From Pichia kudriavzevii (taxonomy: Eukaryota > Ascomycota > Pichiomycetes > Pichiales > Pichiaceae): a DNA stretch of 64,000 nt. The notes beneath the pieces are model-generated. The model worked only from the letters and a program-made list of their open reading frames with translations, had not been told where the DNA came from and ran no database searches. The position numbers and the translations under genes are program-made. The DNA lies in contig NC_042509.1 of assembly GCF_003054445.1 (NCBI RefSeq), positions 868,001 to 932,000 of the forward strand. The letters run 5' to 3'. Numbering within the stretch: position 1 is the first letter of the stretch; every line of letters begins with the position of its first letter. Of the stretch, positions 57,399-64,000 are shown in pieces.

Positions 57399-58763
57399 CT
57401 ATAACTTTTCTGCAAGAAAATCTCTCTCTTTTCTATCCAAATATTTGTTCACTGCGTCTTCTATTAAGTCATAGACAGTTTGTTCCACAATGCTTGAATG
57501 CATGCGTAATCCATATGGCTTAATGGTACCTGAGTTCAGGGCGGAATCTAAATCCTGAGGAACTCTCCATACTTTACTACTAGTATTAAGTTTGACTGCT
57601 CCTCCCCTGAAGCAACTGACCATTGGATAGTAGCCCAAAGTCCCGTCATCTCGATCAACAATAAAGTCATCTAGCTGCTTTTTAGATTTCTGGTCCCTGG
57701 CTGCCCTTTGCTCACTAGCAGGTGGTAGAAACGCAATTAAATTTGTAAATGGCACACCAAATTTCTCACCATTTATATATAGAGTCATTGAAGAATTTGG
57801 CAGTTTGGCTGGCTGTGATCGTTTGTTATCAGGCATAGCATGTTCACCAAAAACAGTCACTGGATTGAGTAGATGGTCCATTTGCTTAGAACCAGTATAT
57901 TCGTACTCCTCAAAGTATAAGTTGTTTTTATATTTTATTGGAATCATCTCTCTTTCTACACCTTTTCCAATGAATGAATCATTGATGTTCTTTGAGTCCA
58001 ATGCAGGGTCCAGCTTTTGGGGCTCTTCCAACGTTTTTTCGTAAATCATAGCCTTTGATATTTCTTTCTGTGTTTGTATGTCTGGTAGTTCAATTAATAT
58101 TCCAATGATATCACCAATCTTAAGATCTCTTTTTGTTCCAATATCACCCCTTCTACTCAAATGGACTTTCTCACAATTGATATCTCTAATTCCATAACCA
58201 TATCCATCAAAGCCAACTGGTGCTTCCAGCGAGGCCTCTCTACGAGCGATTCCCACTCGTACATGGGCAACTGAACTTCCGGCTTCAATAACTGGTGTAT
58301 GCGACCTCGAATCAGCGTTATTGTTAATGGATTCATCACCTCCAACCTTAGGAATACCACTGATAATCTCATATTCAATGTACCATCGCTTTTCTCGTAA
58401 TCCGTACTCTGCACGTACACTTCTCCACCCGTCTCCTTCCTGACATCCTACTATTGCCATATCCTCATCGACTAAGATGTCCGGAGATCTATCAAAGTAC
58501 GACCAATGGGCCGTAAACGGTGGGAGGTCTGTTGTTGAATATAGTGAAGAATCTAAAAGTGGATTCGGCCGGCATGGTGTGTACTTAAACCCCCGTTTGT
58601 TGTTAGGTAAATCTGGTGTTGTGTACAGTTGAATTGTATCACAATCCTTAGTATAAAGCTTTGCGCTTGGTACTAATTGGGGTTGCTTCAATGTTGTAAT
58701 CAAATCGTTCAGTTCATAGGGTGTAGGTTTAAGCCGTGGAATAACTTTTTGTTTTTTGGCCAT
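57399..58763 (-). CDS. BRE2: COMPASS subunit Bre2 (Ash2L-like SPRY protein)
   Basis: A 454-residue protein with a split SPRY domain: GFKYTPCRPNPLL near residue 58, HWSYFDRSPDILVDEDMAI near 86-104, WYIEYEIISGIPKVG, an ARREASLEAPVGFDGYGYGI block near 175-195, then KIGDIIGILIELPD and the late LYINGEKFGVPF strand. Bre2 (Cps60) with Sdc1 activates Set1 for histone H3 Lys4 methylation. S. cerevisiae Bre2 has 505 residues. The N-terminus is Lys-rich. It starts close to HER2 on the opposite strand, so a 186-base region serves both genes. Confidence 0.85.
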   Translation of the reverse strand: MAKKQKVIPRLKPTPYELNDLITTLKQPQLVPSAKLYTKDCDTIQLYTTPDLPNNKRGFKYTPCRPNPLLDSSLYSTTDLPPFTAHWSYFDRSPDILVDEDMAIVGCQEGDGWRSVRAEYGLREKRWYIEYEIISGIPKVGGDESINNNADSRSHTPVIEAGSSVAHVRVGIARREASLEAPVGFDGYGYGIRDINCEKVHLSRRGDIGTKRDLKIGDIIGILIELPDIQTQKEISKAMIYEKTLEEPQKLDPALDSKNINDSFIGKGVEREMIPIKYKNNLYFEEYEYTGSKQMDHLLNPVTVFGEHAMPDNKRSQPAKLPNSSMTLYINGEKFGVPFTNLIAFLPPASEQRAARDQKSKKQLDDFIVDRDDGTLGYYPMVSCFRGGAVKLNTSSKVWRVPQDLDSALNSGTIKPYGLRMHSSIVEQTVYDLIEDAVNKYLDRKERDFLAEKL

Positions 58764-58936
58764 GGTTACTATAATCCACTACTTCATGTAGCAACTACAC
58801 GTCGTACAGTAGTAACCATTGTTAAGGATGTTGCCACTGTTACTATAACGGTGCAAAATTTCAGAAAAAAAAAACCGGTGAGCACAAAACTTGATACTGG
58901 AAAGTCCTTATTGACAATATTTCTTGTTCTATAGTT

Positions 58937-58996
58937 ATGGAAAGCAAGGATGAAGACAAATTTGAATCACATAAAGCAGGTCAACAAACGATATAA
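58937..58996 (+). promoter_or_regulatory. Out-of-frame uORF overlapping the HER2 start
   Basis: ATG at 58937 opens a 19-codon frame (starting MESKDEDKFESHK) that runs past the HER2 ATG at 58950 in a different frame and stops at 58996. If transcription begins upstream of 58937, HER2 translation would need leaky scanning. Confidence 0.5.
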
Positions 58997-60533
58997 TATC
59001 TTTACATCGTTGAGAAAAGCTCCAGTTGTACATGAAGACTTCAGCTATGCACCTTTAGTACATACAACCTACGCTATTAAAGATAACTTTACAACTAGAG
59101 AGGAGCCTACAACATGCTCATCAAAGATATTATCGTCCTACATCTCTCCATTCGATTCCACTGTTGTTACTTTGTTGAAACAAAATGGGACCCATTGCAT
59201 TGGTAAAACCAATATGGACGAATTTGCAATGGGTAATTCCACCACTTCTGGGGTTTTTGGTCCCACATTGAACCCACTGTATGAACAAAACGAGGATTTG
59301 GTTGAGAAATACGAAGAATTTGAGTTTGGGACAAAGGATTCTATCTCAGAAACCGATGGAGAAACAATTTCAAGGGAAATCTTATTTGGAAAAGGTGAAG
59401 ATATTAGTGAACACTCATATCTTGTTCCGAAGCTTTCTAGCGATTTCAGTGCCAAGATCTCCGATAAACAAAGAATAGTTGGAGGCTCCAGTGGAGGTTC
59501 TGCTGCAGCAGTTGCCAGTGATTTAGTGGATTTTTCAATTGGCTCCGATACAGGCGGTTCGGTTAGGTTGCCTGCAAGCTATACTGGCATTTATGGATTC
59601 AAACCTACATATGGCCGTATCTCAAGATGGGGGTTGGTTGCATACTCGCAGAGCTTAGACACTGTTGGTATAATGTCGAAGAGTGTCGACAACATATGGA
59701 AAGTCTTCACGTGCTTAGATTTACCTGATGCCAAAGATCCCTCGTGTTTGACTGAATCTGTTAGAGAAGACATGGCTATCGAAAGACTGAACAGTAAGAA
59801 AAATGTGGGGAAGAAGTTCAAGGTTGGTATTCCAGTTGAGCTGCAGTTGGAAGGCATGAGTGGAGCAGTTAAGGGAGCCTGGAAAGATTTATTGATAAAA
59901 TTGCAAAAATCGAAACTAATCGAGGTGTATTCTGTTAGTGTACCATCAATTAAGTATGCTTTGCCTACATATTATACGCTAGTGACATCTGAAGCCTCCT
60001 CTAATTTGAGTAGGTACGATGGTATTAGGTACGGTTATCGGGCAGGAGAGAGTGTGTGTGACCTCGCCAAGGAGCCTGAGTTTGTGACTACACGGAGTAG
60101 AGGGTTTGGAGAAGAAGTCAAGAGCCGTATACTATTGGGTAACTATACACTCAGTTCGTACGGATACAACTCACACTTCATGAAAGCGACTGGTGTGAGA
60201 GGCATGCTAATTGACGAGTTCAACAAAGTGTTTAGAGATCGTAACATGTTGGTCGACAAGTACTTCCCCAACAGCGCTGGCGTGGATATGATGATTGTAC
60301 CTACTGCCGTTCACGAGCCTGCTCCGATCAATGAGGTATGTGGCTCCACTGATGCAGTCAAAAGCTACATGGATGATGTGTGTACTATTCCAATGTCCCT
60401 AGCGGGTCTACCGTCAATGTCGATTCCCTTTGGCGGCAAGTCTATGGGATTTCAACTAGTTGGGCAACACGGACAGGACTATAAGGTGCTCGAGTTCACT
60501 CGTTTGGTGGAAGAAGTGCTGGACGCCAAATAG
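58950..60533 (+). CDS. HER2: Mitochondrial Glu-tRNA(Gln) amidotransferase subunit A (Her2/GatA)
   Basis: A 527-residue amidase-signature protein. The catalytic triad is visible: Lys44 in AIKDNF, Ser180/Ser181 in GGSSGGSAAAVA and nucleophile Ser204 in DTGGSVRLPAS. Her2 with Pet112 and Gtf1 forms the mitochondrial GatFAB enzyme, which converts Glu-tRNA(Gln) to Gln-tRNA(Gln). S. cerevisiae Her2 is 464 residues. Most of the difference is an acidic insert of about 55 residues between GPTLNP and the GGSSGG motif. The N-terminus is basic (MKTNLNHIKQVNKRYN) and may act as the import signal, as the catalytic domain starts within 30 residues. The start is debatable because of the overlapping uORF. Confidence 0.93.
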   Translation: MKTNLNHIKQVNKRYNIFTSLRKAPVVHEDFSYAPLVHTTYAIKDNFTTREEPTTCSSKILSSYISPFDSTVVTLLKQNGTHCIGKTNMDEFAMGNSTTSGVFGPTLNPLYEQNEDLVEKYEEFEFGTKDSISETDGETISREILFGKGEDISEHSYLVPKLSSDFSAKISDKQRIVGGSSGGSAAAVASDLVDFSIGSDTGGSVRLPASYTGIYGFKPTYGRISRWGLVAYSQSLDTVGIMSKSVDNIWKVFTCLDLPDAKDPSCLTESVREDMAIERLNSKKNVGKKFKVGIPVELQLEGMSGAVKGAWKDLLIKLQKSKLIEVYSVSVPSIKYALPTYYTLVTSEASSNLSRYDGIRYGYRAGESVCDLAKEPEFVTTRSRGFGEEVKSRILLGNYTLSSYGYNSHFMKATGVRGMLIDEFNKVFRDRNMLVDKYFPNSAGVDMMIVPTAVHEPAPINEVCGSTDAVKSYMDDVCTIPMSLAGLPSMSIPFGGKSMGFQLVGQHGQDYKVLEFTRLVEEVLDAK

Positions 60534-60675
60534 AGTGAGGAGAGTGCATTTCTAGGAGCACTACAATTTTCTGAAATGCTTGTACATAAATAAATAAATA
60601 TACACATATATATGTATATATAGATGGATGGATACTTCAATCATATTATGTTACACGGGTCTGTATAATGGTGTA

Positions 60676-61095
60676 TCAGATTGGAAGGACACGAACACCT
60701 GCAATTCTGTCCACCACTGGAGCAACCATAGGATGGGATAAGAATGGTCCAATGACTGGCATTGACCTCAAGAACTGGACTAGAGTTGCAAAGAACTCGC
60801 CAAACAAGGCCAGTATTCCAAATGTTTCAACAACAAACCCAATAAATGGCCGCTTGGAGAGAATGAGAATGATTCCTATAGCAAAAGCAAGTGTCCCACG
60901 TATTTTTTCCGGTCTTGTGAAAAAGTACAGAGTTTTCTGTGGACCAATAATAAGACAAATCCCCACCAAGAAGAGTATATTGGCCATTGACAGCAAACCA
61001 GCATCAAAGAAGGACATAATCCCAAGGAAAAAAAGTAGGGCCCCGGCAGAGGTGAAAAAAACACCAAACTTCTGTGTCTGAGAAAGCCAGAGCAT
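60676..61095 (-). CDS. GOT1: Golgi transport protein Got1
   Basis: A 139-residue, four-helix membrane protein (S. cerevisiae Got1 is 138). The N-terminal [19 protein letters not shown], the middle [18 protein letters not shown] with a following [11 protein letters not shown] loop, and the C-terminal [18 protein letters not shown] are typical. Got1 acts in ER-to-Golgi and Golgi transport with Sft2. The length agrees almost exactly, so the start at 61095 is secure. It is convergent with HER2, and its promoter faces the HUA1 leader. Confidence 0.93.
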   Translation of the reverse strand: MLWLSQTQKFGVFFTSAGALLFFLGIMSFFDAGLLSMANILFLVGICLIIGPQKTLYFFTRPEKIRGTLAFAIGIILILSKRPFIGFVVETFGILALFGEFFATLVQFLRSMPVIGPFLSHPMVAPVVDRIAGVRVLPI

Positions 61096-61442
61096 TTTTT
61101 TTTTGGTTCAAGATAAGACTTATTTCACCAAAACAACAAAGTGGCAATTAGAAACATATCTGATCGGTACCTGACGAAAACATGTTGGCTCAAAAGAGAA
61201 ACAATATGGATTTTCTTAGAAAAACATCCAGCTGCGAAACACGGACAAACCAAAGAAGCAAAAAAAAAAAAAGAAAAAAAACAGGTTAAACTCGAGCAAG
61301 AAAAAAAAAAAAAATTTCAATGGCGGGAAAATAAAGTAAAGGGAGGCTTGGCTCTTCAAGAGATGAAATATTGGTCATTTGATCAAGTTGAAGAAGAAGG
61401 TTCTTTGTTTTGGCTTGGATGTTCAAAGCAATAGAGAGATAA
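61096..61442. other. A-rich promoter/leader between GOT1 and HUA1
   Basis: These 347 bases are strongly A-rich on the plus strand (poly-A blocks near 61259-61272, 61274-61281 and 61300-61313). No gene is supported. Poly(dA:dT) tracts of this kind usually exclude nucleosomes. Confidence 0.6.
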
Positions 61443-62357
61443 ATGAGTTTCCAGAACAATAGGCGGCCCCAGCGTTCAGGGGGATCGACACCGGCGGCAA
61501 GCGATCTGCCTGTGTTTGATCCAAACACAGACATTCCCGATGAACCTCCACCATCATATGACGAATCTGTTGCAGATCCGTCCATTCCAGACAACTACGA
61601 AGCGGAACAACCGCCACGCCAGCCTTTGAGACCGCCAGAGCAGCCACCGAGACGAAGCTCCAGTACAAGGCGTCCAGGGAACTCTGAAAAGCTACAGCCT
61701 CCTTTGGTCCATGCAACATCCAACACCTCATCGACACACTCATCTAGTACGTCTACATATAGCATGTCCACATCTGTCCATAGTGGTGGCCATTCGCCGT
61801 ATGTGAGCAGCTCGCAGTTCAGACCTCCCCCAAACCCACCCACACCCACCAGCTACCAAGCAAGTGCTACAGAGCTTCCCCCTCCAACTGCGATCAATCC
61901 AAATCCTTATCTCCCCTGGAGATACTCACCGTCTTATCGATGTTCGAAATGTGAAAATACTGGTTTCAAAAAGAAAAACGGACATCCGTGCAAGAAATGT
62001 TGGGGCAAGTTCAGACCTGGAGTTGTTCCTCCAAAGTCTCAGGCAGAACTAGAGAGACTCACCAATCATAAGCCGGCACCCAAACCGTTGAATCCAAACG
62101 TTTTCAAGCTGCCGCCAGGTACAGTTTCCATGTCAATGCCATCCATGCCAATGGTTCCACAAATGCCTATGGCTCCCCAAATGGCCATGCCAATGCCGCC
62201 TCAACCTGCCATTGTTTCCCCCGGTGACCCCAGAATCGGCGGTGTCTTGTGCCCAAGATGCAAGGGTAGAGGTATGGTGCATTTCTTCCTAGATCTTGAA
62301 AGATGCCACGTCTGTAATGGATTGGGAAGGGTTGCTTCTAACGGTAGACCGCTATAA
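61443..62357 (+). CDS. HUA1: Hua1-like zinc-finger protein with PY motif
   Basis: A 304-residue protein. The proline-rich N-terminal 150 residues contain PPPSYDES (about 35-42), a PPxY motif for WW-domain ligases such as Rsp5. Two DnaJ-like zinc modules follow: CSKCENTGFKKKNGHPCKKC near residues 168-187 and CPRCKGRGMVHFF with CHVCNGLGRV at the C-terminus. S. cerevisiae Hua1 (198 residues) has the same zinc module and is thought to act in actin patch and Rsp5-linked sorting. The Met/Pro repeat before the last module (about 225-260) is lineage-specific. The first ATG after the A-rich leader is used. It is convergent with BRF1. Confidence 0.85.
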   Translation: MSFQNNRRPQRSGGSTPAASDLPVFDPNTDIPDEPPPSYDESVADPSIPDNYEAEQPPRQPLRPPEQPPRRSSSTRRPGNSEKLQPPLVHATSNTSSTHSSSTSTYSMSTSVHSGGHSPYVSSSQFRPPPNPPTPTSYQASATELPPPTAINPNPYLPWRYSPSYRCSKCENTGFKKKNGHPCKKCWGKFRPGVVPPKSQAELERLTNHKPAPKPLNPNVFKLPPGTVSMSMPSMPMVPQMPMAPQMAMPMPPQPAIVSPGDPRIGGVLCPRCKGRGMVHFFLDLERCHVCNGLGRVASNGRPL

Positions 62358-62532
62358 TGACCGTATTCTCCTTACACATCCTCTAGAATATGTATGTATA
62401 TTTCCATTTTCCTTGCGTCACTTACTTAATTTAATGAGTTTTCTCTACTATTTTATACATTTACGCCCACCCAGAAGATAACAACAGAGAAACTCTTACT
62501 TTCTGAAACGTAAAAAAAAAAGAAAAGATATG

Positions 62533-64000
62533 TTAATCATCAAATAAACTGTTCACTGCGTTGTAGTTGATTTTTTTGCTCAATGTCTTGCTTGTCAATA
62601 AAGCCTTGGCATTGTCTGTAGCAGAGGAATTCCCAGACATAGTTGCACGCATAAACCCAGCAAACCCACCCAAGCCACTCTGCTTGTTTTCTGTCTCACC
62701 GCTTTCTTCCTTCTTACGGCGCTTTCTTGTCTGAGTGGAATGTCCAGCAATCTTGTCCGTTTCCACCTTGAGCCTCTTTCGTTCTTGTTCAACAAGAAAG
62801 TCATGGTTGGTACCCACCCATAGTCGCTCCTTCAATTCACTTTCTTCTTTGCTTAAAATAAGAGCGTTTAGTTCATCATCATCAATCAATTTATCCAATT
62901 CTTCTTCGTCGTCAGGTATCTTTTTTAGCATCTCCTCCGTCGTTGGTAATGTTGTCAATAAATTTCTAGGCTTATTTTCTTCGATCATTTTTTCTATCTC
63001 ACTTTGCCCCTTTGGCATGCTTGTATTTCGTTCGGAATCGTCCTCCTCGTTTATGTATTCGTAGTTAGGCTCAATGGAAATCCCACTCTCGTTATCTATT
63101 TCCACACAAGTGCTACCATCTTTGAAGGTTAGCTTGCTCGTGATTTTTCTGGACAAGTCACGCTTCTTCCTGTCCAAGATTCTCTTTATATTCATTTGTA
63201 TTTCGTCCTCGGTGATGTCGGCGTCTTCCAACATGGCCCCTAAAACCGGATCGTTCATCATCTTATCACCTGCAGATTCTAGCTCTTTAAGTTCCTGTCG
63301 TAGTTTGGACTCGCTATCTTTACCTTTCACATAAGATGGCGGCAAAGCCGCCTCCACCTTCTTGCCAGCCTTGAATTCTTCAACCGTCAACTTGGAGGCA
63401 TTGCTTTTCTTGAATTCATGAAGTCTCTGCTGGATCGTTGGGGCACTGACATGTGTAACAGCAACAATTTCTAAATGCGACCTTCTGAAATTATTCATAC
63501 GTGCAGAAAGTAAGATACATGCGCCAGCTATACCAGCAGGTCTTCTACCCTCGTATAACCAATCGTTTGACATTCTTTTGGCTAGCTTTTTGGCATCATT
63601 TATGACTTTGGGTGTTTTCTTCCCAAAGTTGAGTTTTTCAGCAAAATGTTGGATATATAACGACGGATCGACTAGTGGCAATCCAGTAATATGCAAAGCT
63701 TTAACCATTTTCAGAAACGTGGCGCCGATGGCATAAACACTAACTTGTAATCTTATTGAGAAATCAATCAGCATATGATGAGTGTTAAACTTTCTGCAGG
63801 CAATATACAAGCACGCTGCAATGACATTCTGTGATCTTCGACCTTGTACAAAGTTGTTTGTTAATGCCAATTTAAACCACGAATGAGCACTATCGGATAC
63901 ATGCTCGGGTATGCCCAATGCTAATGCGACATTCTTGATTCTCCTTTTACCGTTTTGGATGGTCTGCTCCCTAGACTCTAGAGACCCACGGTTACCAAAG
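62533..64000 (-). CDS. BRF1: TFIIIB subunit Brf1, partial at the right edge
   Basis: An open frame of about 488 codons runs from its stop near 62533 to the window edge; the visible N-terminal end reads GSLESREQTIQNGKRRIKN in frame, so the N-terminal zinc ribbon lies outside. Two TFIIB-like cyclin repeats are present (NNFVQGRRSQNVIAACLYI and WLYEGRRPAGIAGACILLSA), followed by the charged Brf1 C-terminal half with its conserved acidic block (IDDDELNALILSKEE) and ELKERLWVGTNHDFL. Brf1 with TBP and Bdp1 makes TFIIIB, needed for all Pol III genes including RPR1 in this window. The apparent start at 63918 is a TTG inside the protein and is not real. Confidence 0.95.
   Translation of the reverse strand, partial: FGNRGSLESREQTIQNGKRRIKNVALALGIPEHVSDSAHSWFKLALTNNFVQGRRSQNVIAACLYIACRKFNTHHMLIDFSIRLQVSVYAIGATFLKMVKALHITGLPLVDPSLYIQHFAEKLNFGKKTPKVINDAKKLAKRMSNDWLYEGRRPAGIAGACILLSARMNNFRRSHLEIVAVTHVSAPTIQQRLHEFKKSNASKLTVEEFKAGKKVEAALPPSYVKGKDSESKLRQELKELESAGDKMMNDPVLGAMLEDADITEDEIQMNIKRILDRKKRDLSRKITSKLTFKDGSTCVEIDNESGISIEPNYEYINEEDDSERNTSMPKGQSEIEKMIEENKPRNLLTTLPTTEEMLKKIPDDEEELDKLIDDDELNALILSKEESELKERLWVGTNHDFLVEQERKRLKVETDKIAGHSTQTRKRRKKEESGETENKQSGLGGFAGFMRATMSGNSSATDNAKALLTSKTLSKKINYNAVNSLFDD

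Noticed and set aside
62533-63918. Reading BRF1 as a complete 461-residue protein
   Set aside because: The start is an internal TTG and the frame continues in Brf1-like sequence to the window edge, so the gene is cut by the window.
1-64000. CRISPR arrays, bacterial operons, canonical tRNA genes, retroelements or other mobile elements
   Set aside because: I looked for spaced repeats, B-box cores in cloverleaf context, long terminal repeats and transposase or reverse-transcriptase motifs and found none that I can support.

Overview
This window is nuclear DNA of a budding yeast (Saccharomycotina). The evidence is about 33 densely packed, mostly intronless genes that match single Saccharomyces cerevisiae genes, AT-rich spacers, a spliceosomal intron with a TACTAAC branch point, and a Pol III-type RNase P RNA gene. 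Gene order is not that of S. cerevisiae. Several genes (a Den1-like protease, a C2orf76-family protein, a TMEM170-like protein) are typical of yeasts outside the Saccharomyces clade. CTG codons fall at conserved hydrophobic positions (for example in the DSK2 ubiquitin-like domain), which favours the standard code. A Pichiaceae yeast such as Pichia/Issatchenkia is my best guess; this is inference.

Layout. 0-21.7 kb is a core-gene block: an unidentified partial gene, lipid-droplet lipase TGL4/5, EFM2, PSF2 (GINS), MBA1, arrestin ECM21, a Q/N-rich protein, OCT1, a Den1-like protease, a C2orf76-family protein, MET30, a TMEM170-like protein and DSK2. 21.7-29.2 kb holds two apparently identical ADH6/7-type dehydrogenase genes, a gene-poor spacer, and a large Zn2Cys6 regulator; all three promoter regions carry TTCGGA-type half sites. 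29.2-38.0 kb is gene-poor and repeat-bearing, with a p24-like gene, TMA17 and a C2H2 zinc-finger regulator as islands. 38-42.8 kb has SEC17, GAR1, the RNase P RNA gene RPR1 and TIF3/eIF4B, whose first exon is only ATGG. 43-64 kb returns to core genes: a bacterial-looking zinc alcohol dehydrogenase, ATG2, FMP42, FSH1, a PhoD-like phosphatase, YIP1, NSE1, BRE2, HER2/GatA, GOT1, HUA1 and BRF1 (cut by the right edge).

Common themes are secretory traffic (YIP1, GOT1, SEC17, p24), ubiquitin/Ubl biology (MET30, DSK2, ECM21, HUA1, Den1-like protease, TMA17), mitochondrial biogenesis (MBA1, OCT1, HER2) and RNA machinery (GAR1, RPR1, TIF3, BRF1). The least ordinary items are RPR1 with its internal A/B-box leader, the 4-nt first exon of TIF3, the duplicated dehydrogenase whose identity stops at the start and stop codons, and the Met31/32-like palindrome plus start-stop uORF at the MET30 start. 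Several long open frames begin at GTG or TTG; I moved those starts to the first plausible ATG.
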